64,000 nucleotides of DNA from Forficula auricularia (GCA_024734495.1 JALMQS010000102.1:8832101-8896100), one strand, 5' to 3'. Positions 31,651 to 44,136 are shown, counted from the first letter of the stretch. Numbers and translations: made by a program. The notes: generated by a model not told the origin, from the sequence alone.

Positions 31651-31925
31651 TAGGAATTATTTAACGGATTAAGTGGTGTTTCACAAAGTGGAAATAAAAT
31701 TTTAAAATATTTTGGAGATTTTTTATTTATCTCTATACATATTTCGGGCTATGAACACCCTTCATCAGGTTTATCAAAAAACTTTTTTGTTAAACCTCAT
31801 CATGAAGGGTTCATAGCCAGAAATATGTATAGAGATAAATAAAAAAATCTCCAAAATAATTTAAAATTTTTTTTAATTTTATTTCCACTTTGTGAAACAT
31901 CACTATAATCCGTTAAATAATTCCT
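31651..31925. mobile_element. PLE-type palindrome with two hammerhead-like cores
   Basis: Arms 31651-31771 and 31793-31925 are inverse copies including a hairpin H arm and TATCTCTATACATATTTC. The minus-strand core at 31773-31739 has CTGATGA, stem GGG/CCC and GAAA. The plus-strand core at 31797-31830 has degenerated to CATCATGA and CAGAAA. An element F terminus (ACCAACACCGCTTTC) follows at 31945. Confidence 0.65.
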
Positions 31926-31965
31926 GTGTTTCACTATAAACCAACACCGCTTTCACGTAAACTTT

Positions 31966-33185
31966 ATTTTTAATTATATATATTTCAAAATTAAATTAAA
32001 CTTTTACCTGTTATAGCGGCTCACCGTTGAGTAATTAAATAAATTTTAAATAAAAAAAATTATTCACTTGGAAGATTTTTAAAGGTATAACAAAAACTTA
32101 TTTCAGCACTGCTTTTGTTCGTGTTAACTTCTGTAAGATGTCTAAGATCTATCTGTTACCTAAGTTAAATAAACACTGATAAGTACATATGACACTTTCT
32201 ATACCATGTGCGAGTCGTTATCTATGAATCAGGGGTGGAAACCTATATTTCAATTTTTTTCATAGTACTGCCCTCTGGTGGAATTTATTTACTTAATAAC
32301 TGAATTAAATTCAAAAAAAAAGATACCCACAATTTTGTTTTTACTTTCATTTTTTAATAAAAATGAATAAATAAATAAAAATTATTGTGCCGGGTGTTCA
32401 ATTTAATTTTTCCTTTTTAAAAAATAATAAATAATTTCTAGATCTGTAGAACTGACAGTCAAAAAGTATTAAAAATAAAATTATTTAACTTTGGCGGTTC
32501 AATTAAATAATAAATTACAAAACTAATTATTCGTGTTCAATAAATAATTATAATTAATTGAGTGTGATTTACTAAAATTTCAACTCTTAATAAAATTAAT
32601 CACATCTTCAAAAAAAAAATTATCTAAAAAAAAAAAAAAAAAAAAACTAATAATTTTCTTTTTTTGGATTATGTTTATTTTGAAGAAAAGTTAGTTTTTT
32701 AATTTTTTAATATAAAGTTCATGCCTGTATTCCACTATTTCATCTCGAATTTCTCGATCGAAAATTTCCAGTTGCGCTGCGTGTAGTATTTTGGCCAAGT
32801 GTAGATGTATGACTTTGAGGTGTAGATTACTCAAGTATCTTACTCAAGTTTTATTATTATATTAAAATGTTTCACTTAGAACCAACAGCGAACTCCTTAA
32901 AAGTTATTAATAATTTTCTACATATTTTATCAAAAAGTAAATTTGAAAATAAAATACAATTTAAAAAAATAAAACATCGATAAAAATCTTCTTTTTTTTT
33001 ATGGTATTTGGCTTCGGGCCTGAGCCATTTAGCCATGCTCAACAATAAAATATACACAATTTGTTCTTTTACATTTTAATTAATATGTCACGCCATTAAA
33101 AAATAAAATCACACGTTCTGATATGGCCATCCACTTGACTTTACCATACAACCCCTGACTTATATTTAATAAAATTATTTATAAT
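31966..33185. other. Intergenic AT-rich stretch
   Basis: Long A runs at 32625-32646. An element F-like end at 32868-32895. Frames here are short and compositionally biased. Nothing else recognised. Confidence 0.45.
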
Positions 33186-33500
33186 CATCATGATTATGTA
33201 TACAAAATTTGGCTGAATTTGGTCATAGACCTATATATTCATTTTTTACCCCCCCCCCCCCCATTTTGGACTGTTAGATTTTGCATTTTTAGACTTCTGG
33301 GGACTCACTGATTATGTATATAAAATTTGGTTGAGTTTGGTACAAGGGCCTATATTTTCATTTTTTGACACTAACGGCCCCCCCCCCCCCTTTTGGGCTG
33401 TTAGATTTTGAATTTTTAGACTTCTGGGGACCCACGGATTATGTATACAAAATTTGTTTGAGTTTGCTCAAATGGCCTAGATTTTTTTATTTTTACCCTG
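33186..33500. repeat. C-rich tandem repeat, ~125-bp unit, about 2.5 copies
   Basis: The unit includes ATTATGTATACAAAATTTGG, TTTTCATTTTTTGAC, a C run of 12-17 bases, TTTTGGGCTGTTAG and TTTAGACTTCTGGGGAC. Further units are at 34890-35260 and 41885-42030, single diverged ones at 24410 and 24700. Confidence 0.8.
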
Positions 33501-33517
33501 TATGGTAAGGTAATAAA

Positions 33518-34803
33518 CTGCAACGGACCGCTGCTAAACTTTATCCAAAGTCATTTTAAATATTAATATAAATATTATTATTCCTTTATTATTAATCAAA
33601 TATCACTTGCTATTTGCAGTCTATGTTGACTTAAATTCAAAAATAGCCATCGATTCTCATCTAATACTTGAGGAATAACCATTCTATATCGGATTTTTGA
33701 AGTTTCGATTATTATCGGTAACCAGTGCTGAAGACATGGAGTAATCGAATTAAAATCAAAAATAGCCATCGATTCTCATCTAATATTTGAGGAATAACAA
33801 TTAAACATTGGATTTTTGACGCTTCGATTATTATTAGTAACATCTCAACTTGAGTTGTTTACCAAAAAAAAATTTATTCTTTTTGATTTTAAGGGGATTC
33901 TTTCATGTTTTCAATAGAGGTTACCATTAATAGTCAAAACATCAAAAATGGAATGCAGTAAGGTTATTCCTCTAGTATTAGATGAGAATCGTTGTCTATT
34001 TTTGATTTTAACTCGATTCCTCCATGTCTTCAGCAATGGTTACTAATAATAATAGAAACGTCAAAAATCCAATGTAGTATGGTTATTCCTCAAGTATTAG
34101 ATGAGAATCGATGGCTATTTTTTATTAAGAAAACAACGCAGTTGCTATGGTTACTTATAAAATTTTCTCCCAAATTTTTACCATTTCACAGAGAGAAGCA
34201 TATCCATTTTTACTTAGGCAAGGTTATAAATGAGCTATATTAAACGAATCAAATGAGTACTATCTTAATCAAAGGAAAAGTACTTTAAAATACAATTTTA
34301 ATAAAAACTTTATTTAACCTTTTTGTGGTCCCCAAGGTATTTAATTAGGTTATTAATTTTATCAAAATTGGTTAAGTCATTTTCAAAATATATAGAATAA
34401 ACTAAAAAAGTACAGAAATAAAGTACTTAAGTTTGTGGGCCGATATTGATCAAAAACTAATCAGCGCTTCATTTTGTTAAAATATTAGTAGGTTTTCAAT
34501 TTCATTTCAATCGGTTCAACGGTGTGGAAAAAATCGTGGCCGAAAAAAACAATAATATCCATTCATCCATCCACATGCACTAAATGAAAAAAAAAATCGA
34601 ACATTTTGGCTTCTGGACGAGACGCCCTTGTAATTTTTGGCAAAACCGTCACGTGCTTAAAATTCAACCTAATTGAATAATACAATTTGTGACTTTAATT
34701 CAGACCATGGGTTCCGTAGTCTTTACCTGAGGACTCTCTGAAGTCGCGCTTGTCGCGAGACCGATTACAATACTTTATCCATGCTTCGCATTGGATATAG
34801 TAA
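33518..34803 (+). repeat. Repeat M/L, long copy 1
   Basis: From TAAACTGCAACGGACCGCTG (near 33508) through an inverted-repeat section to GCATTGGATATAGTAA. The section 33640-34125 contains ATAGCCATCGATTCTCATCT twice forward and its inverse near 33980 and 34100. It matches 35784-36725 in the same order and, in part, 40470-41045 on the minus strand. No coding potential. Confidence 0.75.
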
Positions 34804-34885
34804 TAAGCTGACGTGTTCTGATGTGACCATCCACTTGACTTTACCATACAACCTGGCCCCTCACTTATATTTAATATTTAATAAA

Positions 34886-35270
34886 ATTATTTATAATCAT
34901 GTAGAGGAGGGGGGTTAGTTTTTTCATTTTTAGACTCCAGGGGGCCCAGTGATTATGTTTACAAAATTTGGTTGAGTACAAGAGCCTATATTTTCATTTT
35001 TTGACCCCCCTCCCCCCATTTTGGGAAGTTAGTTTTTGCATTTTTAGCTTCTGGGGTCCCACTGATTATGTATACAAAATTTGGTTGAGTTTGGTCAAAT
35101 GGCCTAGATATTAATTTTTTGACCCAGCACCCCCCATTTTGGGCGGTTATTTTTTGCATTTTTAAACTTCTGGGGTCCCACTGATTATATATACAAAATT
35201 TGGTTGAGTTTGGTCAAATGACCTAAATTTTTAATTATTTACCCCCCTCCAACCCCTTTAATTTTGGGTC
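34886..35270. repeat. C-rich tandem repeat, second array
   Basis: About three units of the 33186 family, with the C runs interrupted here. It continues into a dispersed sequence (ATCAGCTCTTAATCTCAATG ... TTCGATGTTCACTTATTAGG, to ~35630) whose relative is at 51945-52200. Confidence 0.75.
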
Positions 35271-35783
35271 GATATGCACCAAAATATAATCAGCTCTTAA
35301 TCTCAATGGACCAAAACTACGTGTGAAATTTGGTTTAGATATTCACACTAGTTTTTGAGCTAGCTCGTCCACAAAATTTGGTAACGCACAGACTAACTAA
35401 CAGACAGACTAACAGACATTTTGACAAAAAAATTATTATCTCAAAAAATATAATTTTTTCGATGTTCACTTATTAGGGCTTTTTTGTAGAGCGAAATGCC
35501 ATGGTTTCGTTGAATTTTTTTAATCAAAATACTTTAAGCCGTTTTTGAGATATTTCGAAAAAAAGAAGGAAAAAAGCCACTTTTTTCATGCACAATACTT
35601 GACCATACTCTGTATGGTAAAATAAAAATAAAAAAAAAAAAAAAAAAAAAAATAAGAATACATATACAAAATTTAAATTGGAAAAACTAATAAATAAATA
35701 AATAAAAATAAACGGTTTTATTTTTCTAGATCTATAAGCGGTTGTTGAAAATAATGTAATTTTTCAAAATCTTTTCATCATTT

Positions 35784-36935
35784 AAATAAACTGCAACGGA
35801 TCGTTGCTAAACTTTATCCAAACTCATTTGAAATATTAATATGTTTATTCCTTTATTATTAATCAGATATCATGCAATTTGCAGTTCATGTTGACTTTAA
35901 TTCAAAAATAATAATCGATTCTCATTTAAAAGTCGAGGAATAACCATTCTATATTGGATTTTTGATGTTTCGGTTTTGATTGGTAACCATTGCTGAAGAC
36001 ATGGAGGAATCAACTTAAAATCAAAAATAAATGTCGTCAGCAAAGTTAACGGATAAGAAAACAACGCTGTTGTTATGGTTACTTATAAAATTTCCTCCTA
36101 AATTTTTAGCAGAAGCCTATCCACTCTTACTTAAGTTAGGTTATAAAACGATCAAATGAATAAATTTTAAAGAATTTTAAAAAGTACTATTTACTCTAGA
36201 GTAAAGTACTTTAAAATATAATTTTACTAAAAACTTTATTTAATCTTTTTTGTGGTACTCAATGTACTTAATTAGGATATTAAATTTCACTAAAATTGGT
36301 TAATTCATTTTCAAGACATTTAGAAAAAAACTAAAAAAGTACCGAAATAAAGTACTAATGTTTGTGGGCCGATATGTACCAAAAACTAATCAGCGCTTCA
36401 TTTTGTTAAACTAATGGTAGGTTTTCAATTTCATTTCAATCGGTACAAAGGTGTGGAAAAAATCGTGGGCCAAAAAAAAGATAACATCCATCCATCCGCA
36501 CGCACTAAATGAAAAAATCGCACTTTTTGGCCTCTCGACGAGACCCCATGTAATGTTTGGCAAAACCGTCACGTGCTAAATAAAATTCAACCTAATTGAA
36601 TACTACAATTTGTGACTTTAATTGAGTCCATGGGTTCCGTAGTTTTTACCTGAGGACCCTTTGAAGTCGCGCTTGCCGCGTGACCGATTACAATACTTTC
36701 CCCATGTTTCGCATTGGATAAAGTAAAAATCGCACTTTTTGGCCTCTCGACAAGACCCCATGTAATTTTTGGCAAAACCGTTACGTGCTAAAATTGAACC
36801 TAATTGAATACTACAATTTGTGACTTTGAGTTCATGGGTTCCGTAGCCTAAAGGCTACCTGAGGACTCTTTGATGTCGCTTGGCGCGAGACCGATTACAC
36901 TACTTTCCCCATGCTTCGCATTGGATAAAGTAAAG
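35784..36935 (+). repeat. Repeat M/L, long copy 2 with duplicated right end
   Basis: Same order as 33518-34803 but missing most of the internal inverted section. The right-end L segment appears twice in tandem, ending at 36725 and again at about 36935. Confidence 0.75.
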
Positions 36936-38265
36936 AAAAATCTGGAAAGGGGGCATCCATAAATTACGTGAGGCGATTTTTGGACCCCCTCCCTCCTTGG
37001 TGAGATTTTTAGTGTAAATACGTTAATCTGTGCTTGATTGCGTTGGATTTATTTAAAAAACATAATTTGCACAATTATTTTTATTTAAGACTACTAAGAA
37101 CGTAGTCTAGAATCATAATGAGAAAATCGAACAATAAAGTACTTAAATAGGATCTACTAAAATTCGTAACAATATTTTGGAGGAGAAACATTTTAATTTA
37201 ACAGTTTTCTCGCAATTTTACACTGTTTCTTGGGGAAAAAAAACTTACGTGATATTTGCCGTGAAACCCCTCTCCTACACATGAGATTATGGTCGACCCC
37301 CTCCCCCCACGTAATTAAGGGAGGGCCCCTAAGATACTTTTTATGTATACTAAAAAAAAAAATTCAGCATAATCACAAAAAAAAAGTTAGCTGAGAATGC
37401 CTCATATAAAATCTTGAAGGTTTTGTTGTTAATAAAGCCAGCATTAATCATCACTGCTGGCTTTTAATGATAAGAGAAAAGCTTAAAGATTATATTTATT
37501 TATATACATGTTAGTAAGTAATTATCTAAATTCTAAATAGATAGAACAGATAGGGATATTTCGGTGTAGTTTTAAAAGTGTTAATGTAATTTTAAAAATT
37601 CACTGTGAAACTACACTCCCTTTACTTTATTAATTAATATCACGTTACACCTAAAACCTACACCACTTTCCCTAAGTGAAATTTTAAAATATTGTTAATG
37701 AAGCTATACGAAATTTAAAAATAATATATAAATAAAACTAAAAAAAAAAAAAAAATCCAAATATATATATATAAATAAATATAAATCGCTTTTGAGACTT
37801 CGCCATATTAAGTAGTGAGCATACCAAGAACTATCTAGATATCTTATGTGTTAAATTGATATATATAATTGTGTGTTTGTTAATACACAACTCTGTCTGC
37901 ACTTGTTGTTTAAGAAATGTATTGAATTTGCAAATACTCTCATAAGAACTGAAGATGGCCTTATCTAATTAAAGTCGAAAAGTTTTCTGTAATTGCGAGT
38001 TTTTTATTCAACAGAGGCTTCCCTATTGGCTGAATTATTGTTTTTTTTTTTTTTAATTTATCAATTGTGGACAGCTATCCCTGGCTTCATTAACGTTTAG
38101 ACCTTATTTATATTAAATTTGAAAAAGATGAGATATTGTCGGAAATATAATAGGAGAGGGGGCGGGGATTAGAGGTGGGTCAATCCGTGACGCTACCCGC
38201 CAGGGCCACCAGCCCATTATTTACTATGTATATTATATATTAGCTGCTCCAAGCGTGCCTATATA
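36936..38265. other. Intergenic, few repeats
   Basis: 37600-37675 matches 24625-24690. At 37947-37985 CTGAAGATGGCC is followed at distance by GTCGAAAAG, a hammerhead-like remnant. 38178-38215 has GACGCTACCCGCCAGGGC, similar to the Helitron tail at 3320-3345. Confidence 0.5.
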
Positions 38266-38269
38266 TTAT

Positions 38270-38753
38270 AGGGTGACCATTTTTTCCGCGTTCCAGTGAG
38301 CCCCCCCCCCCCCCCCCAGCAACTCATTAACAAAAAATTTTTTTTTTCAAAAAATATTTAAATGAAAAACAAAAATGAAACATGGAAATGGAGTAAAAAA
38401 TTATTTGTAGTATAATAAGTGTGTGGCGAGGGGTGAACCGCGACCTAAAATTGTGTACACCTACTTCCACTTTCATTTCCAAGTAGAAGACAATAGATTA
38501 TCTAATGAATTCCAAAGTAATTCAAAAGACGGTGTACACCTAATTCCAATCTATCCTAATTCCTCGGTGTGTGGTGACAGTAAACATAAGCATGCACGTA
38601 GAGTGAATGCATTCATAAGTCATGTATGCAGAGACGCGTGAATAAAATATTATCGAATATTATAATATTCACATGATAATGATGAATTATCTAATTCGGG
38701 ACATATATTAATACGGGACACGGGGCTTTAATCCGGGACGAATGGTCACTCTA
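38270..38753. mobile_element. DNA-transposon remnant with short inverted termini
   Basis: AGGGTGACCATT at the left and AATGGTCACTCT at the right are inverse copies with one mismatch. An internal 19-base C run (38303 on) and the frame 38423-38641 show no known domain. Confidence 0.5.
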
Positions 38754-39059
38754 TATATATTATTAGACATCTATCGGTTTATCTAGACACACGGCAGTGT
38801 GTCAACCAAGTTCAGAAAAACGGGAGACGCACCGGCCATGTGTATATTTACACGAACCATTTCGACCCCCCCCCCCCCCCCATAACTCAAAAACTATTAG
38901 AATTACACACTTGACATTTTGCTTGCCAATTAAGACCCACTAGAACACCTAGAATTCCAAATTTCATGAATAAATCTATTATAGTTATTGAGTTATTAAA
39001 GCTCTGAAAAGTGCCACTGACTACTGACTGAGTGGCATACCAAAAACCTAAAGTACTTC

Positions 39060-39345
39060 CGCTGACCCTAGAATGCTAAAATTTGGCATACTGGTAGAGT
39101 TTGGGCAACAATTAAAGGAAAAAATCGAAAAAGTGAAACTTTCCCTTTTTCAGGACCTAAAATGAAGGGGTGAAATTTATTATAGGCTTAATTAACATAT
39201 AGTGAAAATACAATCAAGCTAGAATTCTGAAATTTGGCATACTGGTAAAGCTTGGAACATCAATAAAGGAGAAAATTGAAAAACAGAAACTTTCCCTTCT
39301 TCGGGGTCCGAAATGAAGGGGTGAAATTTGTGAAAAACCGACCGG
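39060..39345. repeat. Two diverged direct units, ~150 bp apart
   Basis: AATTTGGCATACTGGTA, AAACTTTCCCTTTTTC and AAATGAAGGGGTGAAATT occur in the same order twice. Confidence 0.7.
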
Positions 39346-39484
39346 GTTTTTAACAGATATTTTATGAGAAATATTTAATAATTATTAATATAAATGTTAA
39401 AATGTAATTATTTAGATAAATTAAAGGATAAAACTTTTCAAAAATTAATGATATCTGACCAAAAACATAAATGTGAAAAAGGGG

Positions 39485-39924
39485 CCAAGTTCGGTATAAA
39501 CGGCTTCGCCGACAAGAGTTGAGATCTAAACGGGTACCAAGTTCCATAGCAGTTGCTTAAATCATAGCTATAGGGATGTACAACGTTCTTCAATTGATTT
39601 AAAAGAAAATTTGTTACATTTTTTTTATATTAAATTTATAACTTGGCAAGTTTTATATCCAACTAAATTGTTTGTAATATTAAATGGAACAAATTTCAAA
39701 TTTTAAGCTTGTATTAAATATCATCACGTTAAACCTAAGTTATTGACTATAAATACTTACTTGCCAAGTTATAAATTCAATATCAAAGAACGTAACAAAT
39801 TTTCTTTTAAACCAATTGAAGAACGTTGTACATCCCTATGGCATTTAAGCAACTGCTATGGAACTTGGTACCCGTTTAGATCTCAACTCTTTTCTCGGCG
39901 AAGCCGTTTGTAGAGAACTTGGTC
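39485..39924. mobile_element. Palindromic element, ~165-bp arms
   Basis: Arms 39485-39652 and 39760-39924 are inverse copies (CCAAGTTC, GAGATCTAAACGGGTACC, ATAGGGATGTACAACGTTCTT, TAACTTGGCAAGT), spacer ~107 bp. No coding sequence. Confidence 0.8.
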
Positions 39925-40469
39925 TTATTCAGTTTTATGTTTTTAATCAGATAACAACTTTTCTCTCCATTGGAATAGATTTGTTATATAGCGAGCTATA
40001 CTTAATTGATATATCAGTATAAAAGCGGTTTATCCTCCCAGAAAAAAAAATATATTATATTTAGAAATTAATATTGTTGAAATTTAAAAAACATGATTGA
40101 AAATTTATGTAAAACTTTGAAAATTTGTTCAAATTTAATAAATTTATAATTTTTCTTTTCGCTAAATTATATATATAAACTGCTCACAAATTGAAGTGGA
40201 CCACTTAAAAAAATTCAGATTTTTTAATGGTGATTAATTGTTTGACTTTATTTGAGAGCAGTTTCTATATATTATTTTAATAATAAATATAAATGTCATT
40301 GTTTTATTTTTCTATTTGTTTCCTCATTTTGAAAAATAAAGTAAAAAATATTTTAATTAAAAATGTACAAAGTAATATGGCTCAAATTTAATAAATCCAT
40401 TCGCTAATTTATATTAAATTAATTTCCATATAAGAATATATGGTAAATATTAAATATGACTGCTTTTAT

Positions 40470-41045
40470 TTTGCCTTGCGAAGCATGGGAGAAAGTATTG
40501 GAATCGCTCTCGCGGCAAGCGTGGCTTCAAAGGGTCCTCAGGTAAAGACTACGGAACCCATGGACTCAATTAAAGTCACAAATTGTAGTATTCAATTAGG
40601 TTGAATTTTAGCACGTGACGGTTTTGCCAAAAATTACATGGGGTCTCGTCGAGAGGCCAAAAAGTGCGATTTTTCATTTAGTGCGTGCGTATGGATGTAT
40701 GGATGGATGTATGGATGGATGTTATCGTTTTTTTGGCCCACGATTTTTTCCACACCGTTGCACCAATTGAAATGAAATTGAAAACCTACCATTAGTTTAA
40801 CAAAATGAAGCGCTGATTAGTTTTTGGTACATATCGGACCACAAACATTAGTACTTTATTTCAGTACTTTTTTAGTTTTTTCTAAATATCTTGAAAATGA
40901 CTTAACCAATTTTGATGAAATTTAATATCCTAATTAAGTACCTTGGGGACCACAAAAAAGGTTAAATAAAGTTTTTAGTAAAATTATATTTTAAAGTACT
41001 TTACTCAAGAACATATTAATATTTCAAATGAATTTGGATTTTTAT
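40470..41045 (-). repeat. Repeat M/L, minus-strand copy
   Basis: Inverse of the right two thirds of the 35784 copy, including CACGATTTTTTCCACACCG, GGGTCTCGTCGAGAGGCC and the PyATCC-type simple run (ATGGATGTATGGATGG). Confidence 0.8.
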
Positions 41046-41519
41046 ATTATCTTACTCACATAAAAATAAAACATGATTCAAAATTAAAATTTTTGAAAAT
41101 ACCGTTCATATTAATTAATCCTCTTATATTATTCTCTTTAAAAGAATTATATTATTTATAAATCAATTATAAAATAAAGTAGTTTTTCAACTATGCTTTT
41201 TTCACTTTTTTTCATGTAATCATTTAAACAAATAGGTTATGTAAGAATAAAACTGATCTTAAAAAGAGTTTTGCTGAATTACATACTATATGCCTGAAGA
41301 CAACATTTTGTAAACCAAATTATTTTGAGTTAAGAGAGATTTTTTTTTATTTCACTATCCTTTTTTCAAAATAAAAAGATTAAGATACTCTGTTAATTCA
41401 AAATAATTTGGTTTACAAAATTGATTGCTTAGATTGGGACGGAACATACTAGTATAATACAGACAAAATACTATTTAAAATTTAGAATTTAAGAACATAA
41501 ATATATTTCCAAAAGAGAA

Positions 41520-41722
41520 ACAAAGAGGTTGTCCTCTGCTTGATCAAATAAACATACACACATAAATATCGAAATTATATATCTGTATATATATTATTTA
41601 TTTGTTTGAGGCTATAGTTTCGAAGACTTGGTCTTCATCATCAGACTTTTTTTAATTATAAATATTGTTTTTCATGGAGTCAATACGGTATGGATTTTGA
41701 AAAAACTCTGCTACTCTCGGTA
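41520..41722 (-). mobile_element. PLE-type repeat with hammerhead-like motif
   Basis: GTTGTCCTCTGCTTGATCAA, CATACACACATAAATATCG and TACTCTCGGTAAAACAAAAAC delimit a copy of the family also at 62888-63600. The motif lies on the minus strand at 41646-41605. Confidence 0.7.
41605..41646 (-). ncRNA. Hammerhead-like motif with covarying stem II, probably inactive
   Basis: CTGATGA at 41644-41638, an extra T, stem II GAAGAC/GTCTTC (6 perfect pairs, loop CAA), GAAA at 41621-41618, then CTATAGCC. Compared with 9900-9953, two G-C pairs of stem II are A-T pairs here, so pairing is conserved while sequence changed. The GTC before the cut has become GCC, which would break the core A-U pair. Confidence 0.6.
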
Positions 41723-41857
41723 AAACAAAAACTAAATATATTTGATCAGAACAGAAAATTTGAATGTACCATGCTGGGACACAATTTTTACTTCCAATTC
41801 CAAAATTTTGAATAAAGAACATAATTAAAAAAAAATATATATCAATTTTAGAGATTA

Positions 41858-42421
41858 CTAGCTGCAATGCCCGCCTTTTCATTTTTTGACCCCCCCCCCC
41901 CCATTTTGGGTGGTTAGTTTTTGCATTTAGCTCTCTAGAGGCCTACAGATTATGTATACAAAATTTGGTTGAGTTTGCTCCAAGGGCAAGAATTTACATT
42001 TTTTCACCCCCCCCCCCTTTTTGGGTGGTTTTTTGGGGAAATTTTTTTAAACAAAAGTTGTCAGAAATCACATCCCCTACAACTTTGTTTATTATAAAAT
42101 TTGCCGTAGGGTTAATAGTTTAGGAGTTATTTGATAATTTTCATTCGTGCGCCCCCCAAACCCCCTTCTGGGGTCAAAATATCAAAACGTTATATAGCTA
42201 AAAACGTAAGTTAGAAGACATCTGATGTAAATATGAAATTTCATAATAATCCCTTCAGCCGTTTTTATGTGAATCGTGAGCAACTTTTCGGAAACCACTG
42301 ATACAGACAGTGATTTTGTTGATGGTGTTTTCGTTCATAACTTTGCTTGAAACGTGTGCAACCAAAATTTGGCGTGATTTAGACCAATGAACAGACAAAA
42401 CCTTAATTTTTAATATATAGA
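41858..42421 (-). mobile_element. Non-autonomous Helitron, 564 bp
   Basis: On the minus strand it starts TCTATATATTAAAAATTAAG at 42421 and ends GCAGCTAG at 41858, flanked by A (42422) and T (41857). The region 10-20 bases before CTAG (AAAAGGCGGGCATT) is a decayed terminal hairpin. Inside are two units of the C-rich tandem repeat and no helicase. Confidence 0.72.
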
Positions 42422-44100
42422 TTGAAATTTTACACAACAAAAATTCAAATAACATGGTCAATTGTGGATTCTTTCTAAAATTTATCAGAAATTTTTAGAG
42501 AATTTTTTTTTAGTAAATATTTATATTTTTTATTTTTATTCAGGTAATTTCATCTCCAAGACGATTTGTGGCATTGTTTATTTTCCCAATATTTGTTTTT
42601 AGTCGCTTTATCATTCATTTTTAAAACAATTTTCTAAATTTTCATTGATAAACGAAGAATTTTTCTCGAAATGTTTGAATATTTAATAAACATTTTAAGA
42701 TGGTTTCGATAAAAGAACTGTATTTATTCAATACAATAAAACACAATCAATAAATTATTTAAATATATTTTTTTAATAATAAATATAAAATCTGTCAGCG
42801 CGTTCCCTTTTGAATTTTCTATATTTTTTAATTTTAATAATTGAAATATAAAATAAAAATTTTTTATTATAAAATTAAAAAGTAATATAACTTTTGTTAA
42901 AAAAAAATTAATAAATAGCTAAATTGTATTAATTTATATCAATATAAATATAAAATGTGACAGTGCTTTTATGTTATATTTTTTTGTATTATATTACTGA
43001 CAAGAAAATCAAACTTGATTAAAGATTTAGAATTTAGAACATTATATATTTAAATTTTAATAAATTTTCGAATATTATACTTTTTAAAATAATTCTATTT
43101 ATTTATAGATCAAATATAAAATGAAGTAAGTGTTTCAATTTGGCTTTTTCTATTTTCCTCCCACGAAATAATGTAAACAAATAGAGAATGAAAGAATAAA
43201 AATGATGTTAAAAAGCGTTTTGATGATTTATATATATGCCTAGGTTCGAATGAAATTACCTATTTATTATTAAAATTATTTTTTATGTGAAATATGCTAT
43301 AATTATTTAATAGGTGTATATATGGGAAAACAAGAAATATGGCGGAGCGAAAGAGTAAGAGATAGAGAATGAGTTAGAAAGAGATAGTATAATAGATAAA
43401 AAAAGTATTTTGTTTTTTAATTCTAATTAAAAATCCAACCAAATTGATACCAATCAATCGATTGTTGATCCAATGTAAAATTATCAATATAAACAAATAA
43501 ATGCTTACATGGACATTTAATTTTTAATTAAAATTAATTATAAGCCTTTCTATTTTTATAAATATGTCAAATTTAATCAATAGAATCAAAATTATCACTT
43601 ACATTGGATGAGATGCAGGTCGAAATGAATGTTAAACGGCTAAAACACTGATATTAAAAAAAAAATCATCATGTTAAAATAACAAAAATACACTTAAGAT
43701 GCTATGCGACTGAGCTTTCAGGCCACTCTGAGGATGAATTGAGGATCATGGAAGATTTCGGGTAGAAGGGACAGTCCACCGGGCGACCATGGTCAAATTA
43801 AATCAAGCAACAATTAAATATTATCCGATTATCATGAATTAAACTATCAATAGTATATTTTATTATTTCTCTTTTATCTAAAAATTAACAATATTAAGAA
43901 ATACATTCAACGGGAAAATTGATAAAAAGTTTAAAATTGTATTTCTTATTTCGAAAATGAAATGCAATTTTATCCTTTTTTCTCTTTACTATTACTATTT
44001 GAATAATTATTAATCATTAATAAATATTTTTATAGAAAATATTTCGATAAAAAATAATTTTCAGAAATTATAAATATATGAATTTATTTATTTGTTTTTG
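42422..44100. other. Intergenic AT-rich stretch upstream of MPHOSPH6
   Basis: No frame above 60 codons with a recognisable protein. No terminal repeats found. Confidence 0.5.
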
Positions 44101-44113
44101 GAAACTTGGCAAT

Positions 44114-44136
44114 CACGTGGTAGTTGCGCATGCGCA
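44114..44136 (+). promoter_or_regulatory. MPHOSPH6 upstream E-box and NRF1-type palindrome
   Basis: CACGTG at 44114-44119 and TGCGCATGCGCA at 44125-44136, about 170 bp before the MPHOSPH6 ATG. The second fits the NRF1 (Drosophila erect wing) consensus and stands out in AT-rich DNA. Function is inferred from motif and position only. Confidence 0.5.

Noticed and set aside
37947..37985. Hammerhead motif with CTGAAGATGGCC
   Set aside because: The first box is present but stem II does not close before GTCGAAAAG and no stem I was found, so it was left as a remnant.
38423..38641. 72-codon frame with His- and Cys-containing stretches
   Set aside because: It sits between the inverted termini of a transposon remnant, has no spaced metal-binding pattern and no homology I recognise.
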